From Burkholderiales bacterium (GTDB lineage: Bacteria > Pseudomonadota > Gammaproteobacteria > Burkholderiales > Usitatibacteraceae), in contig JAHCAK010000012.1 of NCBI GenBank assembly GCA_019634955.1, forward strand, positions 31,621 to 95,620: a stretch of 64,000 bases of DNA, given 5' to 3'. The stretch's first letter is position 1. Each line of letters opens with the position of its first letter. The notes beneath the pieces are model-generated. The model did no database searches, was not told where the DNA came from, and was given only the letters and a program-made list of their open reading frames with translations. Below are positions 45,789 through 54,653 of the stretch, piece after piece. Position numbers and translations under genes: made by a program.

Positions 45789-46994
45789 TCAGGCGCGCTC
45801 GAGCACCATCGCGATGCCCTGGCCCACGCCGATGCACATGGCGGCGATGGCGTAGCGGCCCTTGCGGCGCGCCAGCTCGCGCGCGGCCGTCGTCGCCAAG
45901 CGCGCGCCCGAGGCGCCCAGCGGGTGGCCCAGCGCGATGGCGCCGCCGTTGGGGTTCACGCGCGGATCGTCGTCCGGCAGGCCGTGGTGGCGCGTGACGG
46001 CGAGCGCCTGCGCGGCGAAGGCCTCGTTCAGCTCGATCACGTCGATGTCCGCGAGCCGCAGCCCCGTGCGCTCGAGCACGCGCGCGATGGCCGGCGCCGG
46101 GCCGAAGCCCATGAGCCGCGGGGCCACGCCCACGACGCTCGTGGCCACGACGCGCGCCAGCGGCACGAGGCCGTGGCGCGCGGCCTGCGCCTCGTCCGCG
46201 AGCAGCAGCGCGCACGCGCCGTCGTTCACGCCCGAGCTGTTGCCGGCCGTCACCGTGCCGCCCGGTTTCACGATGCCCTCGAGCCTTGCCAGGGCCTCGA
46301 TCGTCGTGTCGGGGCGCGGGTGCTCGTCGCGCGTGACGAGGGCGGGCTCGCCCTTGCGCTGCGGCACGCTCACGGGAACGATCTCCTCCGCGAGGCGCCC
46401 GGCGGCCACCGCGGCGGCGCAGCGCTGCTGGCTGCGCAGCGCGAAGGCGTCCTGGTCGGCGCGCGAGATGGCGAAGGCGTCCGCCACGTTCTCGGCCGTC
46501 TCCGGCATGGAATCCGTGCCGTAGGCCTCCCGCATGCGCGGGTTCACGAAACGCCAGCCGATGGTGGTGTCCTCCAGCCGCATGGCGCGCGGGAAGGCGC
46601 CCTCGGCCTTGGCCATCACGAAGGGCGCGCGCGTCATGCTTTCCACGCCGCCGGCCAGCACGAAGCCGGCTTCGCCCGCCCTGATCGAGCGCGCGGCGAT
46701 GGCCACGGCGTCGAGGCTCGAGCCGCAAAGGCGGTTCACCGTCGTGCCGGGGACGCCTTCGGGAAGGCCCGCCAGCAGCGCCGCCATGCGGCCCACGTTG
46801 CGGTTGTCCTCGCCCGCCTGGTTGGCGCAGCCGAGGATCACGTCGTCGAGCGCGGCCCAGTCGGCCTGCGGGTGGCGCGCCACGAGCGCCCGGATCGGCA
46901 CCGCCGCGAGGTCGTCGGCGCGCACCGCGGCGAGCGCGCCGGCGTAGCGCCCGAAGGGCGTGCGCAGCGCGTCGCAGAGGAAGGCCTGGGGCAT
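45789..46994 (-). CDS. pcaF: Thiolase, 3-oxoadipyl-CoA thiolase (PcaF) type
   Basis: The product is 401 residues. It aligns closely with PcaF/PhaD: LCDALRTPFGRYAGALAAVR, GCANQAGEDNRNVGRMA, KAEGAFPRAMRLEDTTIGWR. The nucleophile Cys is in NRLCGSSLDA, and NPNGGAIALGHPLGASGAR and CIGVGQG supply the His and second Cys. The enzyme cleaves 3-oxoadipyl-CoA to succinyl-CoA and acetyl-CoA. The ATG at 46994 matches family N-termini; the 16 codons upstream are not conserved. It leads the left arm of the divergent cluster and supplies the last step for the beta-oxidation genes of the right arm. Confidence 0.9.
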   Translation of the reverse strand: MPQAFLCDALRTPFGRYAGALAAVRADDLAAVPIRALVARHPQADWAALDDVILGCANQAGEDNRNVGRMAALLAGLPEGVPGTTVNRLCGSSLDAVAIAARSIRAGEAGFVLAGGVESMTRAPFVMAKAEGAFPRAMRLEDTTIGWRFVNPRMREAYGTDSMPETAENVADAFAISRADQDAFALRSQQRCAAAVAAGRLAEEIVPVSVPQRKGEPALVTRDEHPRPDTTIEALARLEGIVKPGGTVTAGNSSGVNDGACALLLADEAQAARHGLVPLARVVATSVVGVAPRLMGFGPAPAIARVLERTGLRLADIDVIELNEAFAAQALAVTRHHGLPDDDPRVNPNGGAIALGHPLGASGARLATTAARELARRKGRYAIAAMCIGVGQGIAMVLERA

Positions 46995-47056
46995 GGGGAG
47001 CGGTTCCGGCGGTTTCGGCCATGGTAGCCGAGGGGGCGGCACCCGGTTTGACGGTT

Positions 47057-47115
47057 CGGAAAGCCTCCGTTCTCCGTGCGAGGGCGGGCGCGTGGTTTTG
47101 AACGGAGGTTTTCCG
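47057..47115. promoter_or_regulatory. Long inverted repeat between the two arms of the catabolic cluster
   Basis: CGGAAAGCCTCCGTTC (47057-47072) and GAACGGAGGTTTTCCG (47100-47115) are reverse complements with one mismatch, 27 bp apart. They lie in the 175-bp divergent gap between pcaF and the MmgE/PrpD gene. This suggests two half-sites of a dimeric regulator, or an RNA hairpin in either leader. Confidence 0.6.
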
Positions 47116-47169
47116 GAAATTCACAGCCCCGTGGCCGGGCGGCGATACCATGGCGCAAGGAGGAAACCC

Positions 47170-48519
47170 ATGTCCGCACTGCTCTCGACCCTCGCGGCCT
47201 ACGGGGCGCGCGACGCCACGCGGCCCCTGCCCGGGGAGGCGGCGCACCACGCCAAGCGCGCCGTGATCGACTGGTTCGCCGCACTTTACCCGGGCACGCG
47301 GGTGGCGCCGGCCACGAACCTCGTCGCCGCCCATGCCCGCGAGCTGGGCGTGGGCCGCTCGAGCCTGCCCGGGTTCGCGACGACGGCGTTCCCGGCGCTC
47401 GCGGCGTGGATCAACGGCTCGGCGTCCCACGCCGTGGAGTTCGACGACATCTTCAAGGACGCGGTCTACCACCCCGGTTGCCCCACGATCGCCGCGGCGC
47501 TGGCCGTGGCCGAGGACCGCGGGCTCTCCGGGGCGCAGCTCCTGCAGGCGGTGGTGGTGGGCTACGAGATCTCCACGCGCATCGGGGTCGCGGTGCAGCC
47601 CTCGCACTACCGCTACTTCCACACCACCGGCACCGTGGGCACCTTCGGCGGCGCGGCCGCGGCGGCATCGCTTCTCGCCCCCGGCGACGAGGCCGCCCTG
47701 CGGCACGCGCTGGCCACCGCCGCCACCTTCGCGTCCGGCCTGCAGCAGGCATTCCGCTCCGACTCGATGACGAAGCCCCTGCACGCGGGCCACGCGGCGA
47801 GCGCGGGCGTGCTGGCCGCGCAAGCGGCCGCCGCCGGCGTCACGGGCGCCGCCGACGTGCTGGAGGGAAGCGCGGGATTCGGCGCCGCGATGTCGGACGG
47901 CGCCCACTGGGAGCGCGCGACCGACGGGCTGGGCGAGCGATACAACATCACGCGCATGACGCAGAAGAACCACGGCTGCTGCGGGCACGCCTTCGCCGCC
48001 ATCGACGCGGCGCTGGCGCTCAAGGCCCGGGGGCTCGATCCCGATGCGGTGGCCGCGCTCGAGGTGGCGACCTACCAGGCGGCGCTCGACGTCGCCGGCA
48101 ACCCCGCGCCGCGCACGGCGGCGGAGGCCAAGTTCAGCATCCCGTTCGTGGTGGCGCACGCGCTGCTGCACGGCTCGGTGCGGCTGGGCGCCTTCACGCC
48201 GGAGCGGCTCGCCGATCGCGCGATCCGCGCACTCGCGCAGCGCGTGAAGCTCGTCGCGGACCCGGCGCTCACGGCCGCCTTCCCGGCGCAGCGCGCAGCG
48301 CGCGTCACGGCGACGCTCGCCGACGGCCGCCGCGAGGAGCACTTCGCGCCCTGCCGCAAGGGCGACCCCGAGGCGCCGCTCACGGACGCGGAGATCGACG
48401 CCAAGTTCGCGGAGCTGGCCGCGCCCGTGCTGGGCGAGGCGCGCGCCCGCGACCTGCTCGCGAAGCTCTGGCGGCTGGAGAGCCTGGCCGTTTCGGACCT
48501 GCGCCTCGCGGCGCCGTAG
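47170..48519 (+). CDS. MmgE/PrpD-family protein
   Basis: The product is 449 residues. It has the all-helical MmgE/PrpD N-domain with NGSASHAVEFDDIFKDAVYHPG, the HTTGTVGTFGGA loop, SMTKPLHAGHAAS and NHGCCGHAFAAIDAA. Members include 2-methylcitrate dehydratase, aconitate decarboxylase and uncharacterised isomerases. The sequence does not tell which. It has a good AAGGAGG site, is the first gene of the right arm and is coupled with an acyl-CoA dehydrogenase, suggesting preparation of an unusual di- or tricarboxylate. Confidence 0.85.
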   Translation: MSALLSTLAAYGARDATRPLPGEAAHHAKRAVIDWFAALYPGTRVAPATNLVAAHARELGVGRSSLPGFATTAFPALAAWINGSASHAVEFDDIFKDAVYHPGCPTIAAALAVAEDRGLSGAQLLQAVVVGYEISTRIGVAVQPSHYRYFHTTGTVGTFGGAAAAASLLAPGDEAALRHALATAATFASGLQQAFRSDSMTKPLHAGHAASAGVLAAQAAAAGVTGAADVLEGSAGFGAAMSDGAHWERATDGLGERYNITRMTQKNHGCCGHAFAAIDAALALKARGLDPDAVAALEVATYQAALDVAGNPAPRTAAEAKFSIPFVVAHALLHGSVRLGAFTPERLADRAIRALAQRVKLVADPALTAAFPAQRAARVTATLADGRREEHFAPCRKGDPEAPLTDAEIDAKFAELAAPVLGEARARDLLAKLWRLESLAVSDLRLAAP

Positions 48520-48529
48520 GGGAGGGGAC

Positions 48530-49678
48530 ATGGATTTCGATTTCACCGAGGAGCAACGCGCCTTCGCCGAGTCGGTGCGGCGCTTCGCGCAGGCCGAGCT
48601 GGCGCCGGGGGCGCTCGAACGCGCCCACGACCCCGCCTACCCGTGGGAGACCGCGGCGAAGATCGCGCGGCAGGGGCTGCTGGGCATCCTCTTCCCCGAG
48701 GAGGATGGCGGCATGGGTGGCACGCTCATGGACGCCGTGATCGCCATCCAGGAAGTGGCGCTCGCCTGCCCCAAGAGCGCCGACATCGTGCAGGCCGGCA
48801 ACTTCGGCCCCATCCGCACCTTCGTGGAGTACGCGACGCCCGAGCAGAAGGCGCGGTTCCTCCCCGACCTGCTGGCCGGACGCAAGCTCCTGTCGCTCGG
48901 CATGACGGAGCCCGAGGCGGGCTCGGCCGTGACCGACCTGCGCACCACGGCGCGCGAGGACGGCGACGGCTTCGTGATCGACGGCACCAAGGTCTTCTCC
49001 ACGCACAGCCCGGAGGCGGCGCTCTTCCTCGTCTACGTGCGCTTCGGCCCCGGCGTGGGCGGCATCGGCTCGGTGCTGGTCGAGCGCGGCACGCCCGGCT
49101 TCGCCATCGGCCAGCCCTCGCGCTTCATGAACGGGGAGGCGTGGGCGCAGCTCTACTTCGACGGCTGCCGCATCCCGCGGGAAAACCTCCTGCTGGGCCC
49201 GGGCGGGTTCAAGAAGCAGATCACGGGCTTCAACGTGGAGCGCCTCGGCAACGCCTCGCGCGCGCTGGCGCTGGGGCGGCACGCCTACAACGTGGCGCGC
49301 GAGCACGCGCGGGTGCGCAAGCAGTTCGGCCGGCCGCTGTGCGAGTTCCAGGGGCTGCAGTGGAAGTTCGCCGAGATGAGCGTGAAGCTGGAAAGCGCCC
49401 AGCTCATGCTCTGGAAGGCGGTGGTCGGCGCGCAGAAGGGCCTGCCCGGCGCCTACGACACGGCCGCGGCCAAGCTCGCCTGCAACCAGGCCGGGTTCGA
49501 GGTGGCCAACGAGGCGATGCAGGTGATGGGGGGCATGGGCTTCAGCCAGGAGGCGATCGTCGAATACTGCGTGCGGCGCACGCGCGGCTGGATGATCGCC
49601 GGCGGCTCCCTCGAGATGCTCAAGAACCGGCTGGCGGAATCGATCTTCGACCGCCGCTTCGACCAGCGGAAGGGCTGA
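48530..49678 (+). CDS. Acyl-CoA dehydrogenase
   Basis: The product is 382 residues. It has the N-terminal helical domain, the middle beta domain (LGMTEPEAGSAVTDLRTTA) and the C-terminal bundle (REHARVRKQFGRPLCEFQGLQ given in two parts: REHARVRKQFG and RPLCEFQGLQ). The MCAD-type catalytic Glu in the last motif is replaced (IAGGSLEML). A Glu is instead present in FNVERLGNAS, the isovaleryl-CoA dehydrogenase-type position, so it should be active. It uses FAD to make a 2,3-enoyl-CoA. The ligase gene follows after 1 bp. Confidence 0.9.
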   Translation: MDFDFTEEQRAFAESVRRFAQAELAPGALERAHDPAYPWETAAKIARQGLLGILFPEEDGGMGGTLMDAVIAIQEVALACPKSADIVQAGNFGPIRTFVEYATPEQKARFLPDLLAGRKLLSLGMTEPEAGSAVTDLRTTAREDGDGFVIDGTKVFSTHSPEAALFLVYVRFGPGVGGIGSVLVERGTPGFAIGQPSRFMNGEAWAQLYFDGCRIPRENLLLGPGGFKKQITGFNVERLGNASRALALGRHAYNVAREHARVRKQFGRPLCEFQGLQWKFAEMSVKLESAQLMLWKAVVGAQKGLPGAYDTAAAKLACNQAGFEVANEAMQVMGGMGFSQEAIVEYCVRRTRGWMIAGGSLEMLKNRLAESIFDRRFDQRKG

Positions 49679-49679
49679 C

Positions 49680-51767
49680 ATGGGCGCGCGCAACGGGCTC
49701 ACGGGGGCGGCGCTGGGCGCGCGGCTGCTGCGCCCGCGCAGCGTCGCGCTGGTGGGCGTCTCCGACGACCTCGCCAAGACCGCGGCGCGTCCGCTGCACT
49801 ATTTGCGACGCAGCGCCTTCGCGGGGCGCGTCTACCCGGTGAACCCCAACCGCGACACGGTGCAGGGCGAGAAGGCGTGGCCCTCGGTGGAGAGCCTGCC
49901 CGAGGTGCCGGACCACGCCTACATCGTCGCGCCCACGGAAGCGGCGCTCGCGGCCGTGGAGCAGTGCGGCCGCGCGGGCGTGCCGGTGGTCACGGTGCTC
50001 GCCGCCGGCTTCGGCGAGTCGGGCCCGGCGGGCGAGGCGCGGGAAGCGCGGCTGCGCGGGATCGTCGCGGCCACGGGCGTGCGCGTCGTGGGGCCGTCGA
50101 GCCTGGGCGTGGTGAACGTGCACGAGCGGCTGCTGCTCACCGCCAATGCCGCCTTCGCGGAGCCGGAACTTCCGGCGGGGTCCACCTTCGTCGCCTCGCA
50201 CAGCGGCAGCCTCATCGGCGCGCTCGTCTCGCGCGGCAAGGCGCGCGGGCTGGGCTTCGCGGGGCTCGTGTCCGTGGGCAACGAAGTGGACCTCTCCATC
50301 GGCGAGATCTGCGCGGCCACGCTCGACGACCCGGCCGTCGGTGGCTACCTCCTGTTCCTCGAGACGATGCGCCACGCGGACCGGCTGCGCGAGTTCGCGC
50401 TCGCGGCGGCCGCGCGCGGCAAGCCCGTGATCGCCTACAAGCTGGGCCGCTCGGCGGCGGCGGCGGAGCTCGCCGTGTCGCACACCGGGGCGCTCGCGGG
50501 CGAGGACGACGTGGCCGGTGCCTTCCTGCGCGACTGCGGCATCGCGCGCGTGGAGACGATCGACGCGCTGATCGAGGGGCTGCCGCTCGTCGCGCGCCTG
50601 CCGCTCGCGCGCCGCGGCCACGCGCCGCGCGTGGGCGTGGTCACCACCACGGGCGGCGGGGCGGCGATGGTCGTCGACCAGCTCGGCGTGCGCGGCATCG
50701 CCGTGCAGGGCCCCTCGGCGGAGACGCTCGAGCGGCTGGCGCAGGCGAAGGTCGCCGTGGCGCCCGGCCGCATCGTCGACCTCACGCTCGCCGGCACGCG
50801 CTACGAAGTGATGAAGGGCGCGCTCGACGTGCTGCTCGCCGCGCCCGAGTTCGACCTCGTCGTGGCGGTGGCGGGCTCGTCGGCGCGCTACCAGCCGCAG
50901 CTCGCGGTGCGGCCCGTGATCGACAGCGCCGGCGGCGGCAAGCCGCTGGCGGCCTTCGTGGTGCCGGAGGCGCCGCAGGCGCTCGCCATGCTGGCCGAGG
51001 GCGGCGTGCCCGCCTTCCGCACGCCCGAATCGTGCGCGGACGCCATCGCCGCGGCCTTCTCCCGTCACGAGCCCCGCGCTGCGCCGCCGCGGCGATCCGG
51101 CGTGACCGGGGGCGGCGGGCGGCTGATGGACGAGCTGGAGGCCTACGCGCTCCTGCACCGCCTCGACATCGCGCATGCGCCGGCGCGAGCCTTCCCTGTA
51201 GACCGGGTCGACGGCGCGGGCCTCGCCTACCCGGTGGCGGTGAAAGTCCTCTCGGCCGACATTCCGCACAAGACCGACGTGGGCGGCGTGGTCCTCGGCA
51301 TCCGTGACGCCGACGCTCTCGCCGATGCGGTGGCGCAGATCGCGCGCGAGGTGCCCGCGCACCGCCCGGGCGCGAAGGTGGAGCGCGTGCTGGTGCAGGC
51401 CATGGCGCGCGGCGTGGGCGAGGCGCTGGTGGGCTACCGCGTCGATCCGCAGGTCGGGCCGGTCGTGATGCTGGCCGCCGGCGGCGTGCTCACCGAGATC
51501 TACCGCGACCGGAGCCTCAGGCTCGCGCCCGTGGACCTCGAGACCGCGCGCGAGATGATCGCGGAGGTGAAGGCCTTCCGGGCGCTCGCGGGCTACCGCG
51601 GCAAGCCCGCCGGCGATCTCGAGGCGCTGGCCCACGCCGTCGTCGGGCTTTCGCAGCTCGCCATCGTGGCCGACCCCGTCGTCATCGAGGCGGAAATGAA
51701 CCCCGTCATCGTGCGCGAGGCGGGGCAGGGGATCGTCGCCGTGGACGCGCTGGTGAAGGTGCGATGA
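49680..51767 (+). CDS. ADP-forming acyl-CoA synthetase (acetate-CoA ligase family, fused alpha-beta)
   Basis: The product is 695 residues. A CoA-binding domain (about 10-130, RSVALVGVSDD) is followed by the succinyl-CoA ligase flavodoxin-like domains, with the phosphorylated His in AVSHTGALAGEDD. The ATP-grasp domain (about 475-690) has VKVLSADIPHKTDVGGVV and AEMNPVIV. It activates a carboxylic acid to its CoA ester with ATP giving ADP. Its place between the acyl-CoA dehydrogenase and hydratase genes marks it as the entry step of this arm. Confidence 0.9.
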   Translation: MGARNGLTGAALGARLLRPRSVALVGVSDDLAKTAARPLHYLRRSAFAGRVYPVNPNRDTVQGEKAWPSVESLPEVPDHAYIVAPTEAALAAVEQCGRAGVPVVTVLAAGFGESGPAGEAREARLRGIVAATGVRVVGPSSLGVVNVHERLLLTANAAFAEPELPAGSTFVASHSGSLIGALVSRGKARGLGFAGLVSVGNEVDLSIGEICAATLDDPAVGGYLLFLETMRHADRLREFALAAAARGKPVIAYKLGRSAAAAELAVSHTGALAGEDDVAGAFLRDCGIARVETIDALIEGLPLVARLPLARRGHAPRVGVVTTTGGGAAMVVDQLGVRGIAVQGPSAETLERLAQAKVAVAPGRIVDLTLAGTRYEVMKGALDVLLAAPEFDLVVAVAGSSARYQPQLAVRPVIDSAGGGKPLAAFVVPEAPQALAMLAEGGVPAFRTPESCADAIAAAFSRHEPRAAPPRRSGVTGGGGRLMDELEAYALLHRLDIAHAPARAFPVDRVDGAGLAYPVAVKVLSADIPHKTDVGGVVLGIRDADALADAVAQIAREVPAHRPGAKVERVLVQAMARGVGEALVGYRVDPQVGPVVMLAAGGVLTEIYRDRSLRLAPVDLETAREMIAEVKAFRALAGYRGKPAGDLEALAHAVVGLSQLAIVADPVVIEAEMNPVIVREAGQGIVAVDALVKVR

Positions 51768-53761
51768 GCGCCGCGCCCGTCCGCGTCGAGCGCGACGGCC
51801 GCGTGGCCGTCGTCGTCATCGACAACCCGCCGGTGAACGCCGGTTCCGCCGCCGTGCGGTCGGGCCTGCTCGAAGCCGTGGCCGCGGTCACGACCGATCC
51901 CGCGCTGGAGGCGGGCGTGATCATCGGCGCCGGCGGCACCTTCGTTTCGGGCTCCGACATCCGCGAGTTCGGCCAGCCGCTCGCGGACCCGCAACTGCCC
52001 GCCGTGCTCGCCGCCATCGCCGCCTCCCCGAAACCCTTCGTCGCCGCGCTGCACGGCGCAGCGCTCGGCGGCGGATTCGAACTGGCGCTGGGCTGCGACG
52101 CGCGCGTGGCCGCGATGGACGCCGTGGTGGGCCTGCCGGAAGTGACGCTCGGCATGATCCCGGGCGCCGGCGGCACGCAGCACCTGCCGCGGCTCGCCGG
52201 CGTGGCGAAGGCGATCGAGATCGCCTGCTCCGGGCGCCGCGTGAAGGCGGCGGAGGCGCGGCACCTCGGTCTCGTCGACGCCGTGGCGGAAGGCGACCTG
52301 CGCGCGGCCGCCGTGGCGCACGCGCTGGCGCTGGGCGGCCGCAAGCGGCCCGTGTCGGCGCTGCCGGTGCCGGCCGACGCGCCGGAAGCCGTGGCTGCCG
52401 CCGAGAAGGCGGCGCTCAAGGCCGGCAAGGGCAGGCCGCCCGTCGTGGCCGCCATCGCCGCCATCAAGGAGGCGGTGACGGCTCCGTACGGCGAGGCGCT
52501 CGCCAACGAGCGGCGCGTGTTCCAGGCGCTGCGCCAGTCGCCGGAGGCCGCGGCGCTGCGGCACCTCTTCTTCGCCGAGCGCGAGGCCGCGAAGGTGCCG
52601 GGGCTCGAGGGCGCCGCCGCGCGCCCCGTCGAGCGCGCCGGCGTGGTCGGCGCGGGCACGATGGGATCGGGGATCGCCGCCTGCTTCGCCGACGCCGGGA
52701 TCGCGGTCACGCTCATCGACCAGGACGAGGACGCGGTCGCCCGCGGCCTCGCGCGCGTGAAGCAGGGCTACGACGCGTCGGTGGCCGCCGGGCGCCTCGA
52801 CGGGGCCGAGGCCGCGCGGCGCCTCGCGCGCATCCGCGGCGCAGTGGACCTCGCCCAGCTCGCCGACGCCGACCTCGTCGTCGAGGCGATCTTCGAGGAC
52901 ATGGCCCTCAAGGAGGCGATGTTCGCGCGCCTGGACGCCGTGGCGAAGCCCGGCGCGATACTGGCCACCAACACCTCGTACCTCGACGTGGACCGCATCG
53001 CCGCCGCGACGAAGCGCCCGCAGGACGTGCTGGGGCTGCACTTCTTCAGCCCGGCGCCGGTGATGCGCCTGCTCGAGGTGGTGCGCGCGGCGAAGACCTC
53101 GCCCGGGGCGCTCGCCACGGCGCTCGCCGTGGGCCGCAGGCTCCGCAAGCTCTGCGTCGTCGCCAAGGTGGGCGAGGGCTTCATCGGCAACCGCCTCTAC
53201 GCCGCCTATCGCCGCCAGTGCGAGTTCCTCGTGGAGGAGGGCGCGCTTCCCGAAGAGGTGGATGCGGCGCTCGAATCGTTCGGCTTCGCCATGGGGCCCT
53301 TCGCCGTGGCCGACATGGCGGGGCTCGACATCGCCTGGCGCATGCGCCAGCGTCTCGCGGCCACCCGCGACCCGCGCGAGCGCTACTGCGCGATCGCCGA
53401 CCGCCTGTGCGAGCGCGGGCGCCTCGGGCGCAAGACCGGCGCCGGCTGGTATCGCTACGCTCCCGGGGCGCGCCGCGGCGAGCCCGACCCGGAGGTGCGC
53501 GCCTTGATCGAGGCCGCGTCCGCGGCGGCCGGCATCGCCCGCCGCGCCATCGGCCCGGAAGAGATCCGCGCCAGCGCGCTCGCCACCCTCGTGAGGGAAG
53601 CGGAGCGGGTGCTGGCCGAGGGCGTGGCGCTTCGCGCCTCCGACGTCGATCTCGTCCTCGTGAACGGCTACGGCTTCCCGAAGCACGAGGGCGGGCCCCT
53701 CTTCTGGGCGGGCCGCCAGGACCGCGCGCGGCTCGACGCGGTGATCGCCGGGCTTCCCTGA
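51764..53761 (+). CDS. Enoyl-CoA hydratase / 3-hydroxyacyl-CoA dehydrogenase fusion (FadB/FadJ-like)
   Basis: The product is 665 residues. The crotonase domain (about 1-190) has GAALGGGFELALGCDARVAA and GLPEVTLGMIPGAGGTQHL, with both catalytic Glu residues. The NAD domain (about 290-470) starts GVVGAGTMGSGIAACFADAG and has LGLHFFSPAPVMRLLEVV. Two HAD C-terminal domains follow. It is shorter than FadB (729), mainly in the linker. It converts enoyl-CoA to 3-oxoacyl-CoA. The ATG overlaps the ligase stop. Confidence 0.93.
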   Translation: MSAAPVRVERDGRVAVVVIDNPPVNAGSAAVRSGLLEAVAAVTTDPALEAGVIIGAGGTFVSGSDIREFGQPLADPQLPAVLAAIAASPKPFVAALHGAALGGGFELALGCDARVAAMDAVVGLPEVTLGMIPGAGGTQHLPRLAGVAKAIEIACSGRRVKAAEARHLGLVDAVAEGDLRAAAVAHALALGGRKRPVSALPVPADAPEAVAAAEKAALKAGKGRPPVVAAIAAIKEAVTAPYGEALANERRVFQALRQSPEAAALRHLFFAEREAAKVPGLEGAAARPVERAGVVGAGTMGSGIAACFADAGIAVTLIDQDEDAVARGLARVKQGYDASVAAGRLDGAEAARRLARIRGAVDLAQLADADLVVEAIFEDMALKEAMFARLDAVAKPGAILATNTSYLDVDRIAAATKRPQDVLGLHFFSPAPVMRLLEVVRAAKTSPGALATALAVGRRLRKLCVVAKVGEGFIGNRLYAAYRRQCEFLVEEGALPEEVDAALESFGFAMGPFAVADMAGLDIAWRMRQRLAATRDPRERYCAIADRLCERGRLGRKTGAGWYRYAPGARRGEPDPEVRALIEAASAAAGIARRAIGPEEIRASALATLVREAERVLAEGVALRASDVDLVLVNGYGFPKHEGGPLFWAGRQDRARLDAVIAGLP

Positions 53762-53787
53762 ATCACTTCCTTTCTTCCACGACGACC

Positions 53788-54576
53788 ATGAGCGCAAGAC
53801 AAGGCTTCGAGATCTCCCCCATGCAGGACCGCGTGAGCGAGGCGGAATGGAACGCCCGACTCGACCTCGCCGCCTGCTACCGCCTGCTGGACCTGCACGG
53901 CATGGCCGACATGGGCGCCAACCACGCCTCGGCCCGCGTGCCGGGCGAGGAGGGCGCCTTCCTCATCAACGCCTACGGGATGATGTACGAGGAGATCACC
54001 GCCTCGAGCCTGGTGAAGATCGACTGCGACGGCAACGTCCTCGCCAAGCCCTCCTTCGGCGACCTCGACTACGGCGTGAACCGCGCGGGCTTCGTGATCC
54101 ACGCCGCCATCCATCGCCACCGCCCGGACGTGGATTGCGTGATCCACACCCACACCTGGCCGGGCATGGCGGTCTCGGCGCTCGCGTGCGGGCTGCTGCC
54201 GCTCGCCCAGACGGCGATGCGCTTCCTGAAGATCGGCTACCACGATTACCGGGGCGTGGTGCTCGACACCGCCGAGCAGGCCTCGCTCGTGCGCGACCTC
54301 GGCGACGCCAACGCCATGATCCTGCGCAACCACGGCCTGCTCACCGTGGGCGCGACCATCCCCGAGGCCTTCAACGCGATGCACCGGCTGGAGCTCTCCT
54401 GCAAGCTGCAGCTCGCCGCGATGGCCTGCAACACGCCCCTGAATCCCGTGCCGGCCGAAGTCCTCGAGCAGACCTGGCTCAACTACCAGCCGCAGACGCG
54501 GCGCCCGTACGGCGTGATGGAGTGGCCGGCGCTCAAGCGCATGCTCGACCGGCGCGACGCTTCCTGGCGCACGTGA
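53788..54576 (+). CDS. Class II aldolase/adducin-family protein
   Basis: The product is 262 residues. The class II aldolase fold has the zinc His pair in CVIHTHTWPGMAVSAL and the later His in MILRNHGLLTVGATI. GANHASARVPGEEGAFLIN matches the substrate-binding segment of the adducin-like branch. The substrate is unknown: family members act on sugar phosphates or small hydroxyacids, and some are decarboxylases. It ends the right arm, 26 bp after the hydratase gene. Confidence 0.85.
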   Translation: MSARQGFEISPMQDRVSEAEWNARLDLAACYRLLDLHGMADMGANHASARVPGEEGAFLINAYGMMYEEITASSLVKIDCDGNVLAKPSFGDLDYGVNRAGFVIHAAIHRHRPDVDCVIHTHTWPGMAVSALACGLLPLAQTAMRFLKIGYHDYRGVVLDTAEQASLVRDLGDANAMILRNHGLLTVGATIPEAFNAMHRLELSCKLQLAAMACNTPLNPVPAEVLEQTWLNYQPQTRRPYGVMEWPALKRMLDRRDASWRT

Positions 54577-54653
54577 GCGGCGCGCGACGCCGGCGGTGCC
54601 AGCCACGCCGGTCGCCGGTAGAATCGGCGCTTCCGGAGCACTGGCAGGCGCAA

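Noticed and set aside
48530..49678. Acyl-CoA dehydrogenase inactive because the usual C-terminal Glu is missing
   Set aside because: A Glu in FNVERLGNAS occupies the isovaleryl-CoA dehydrogenase-type catalytic position, so activity is likely.
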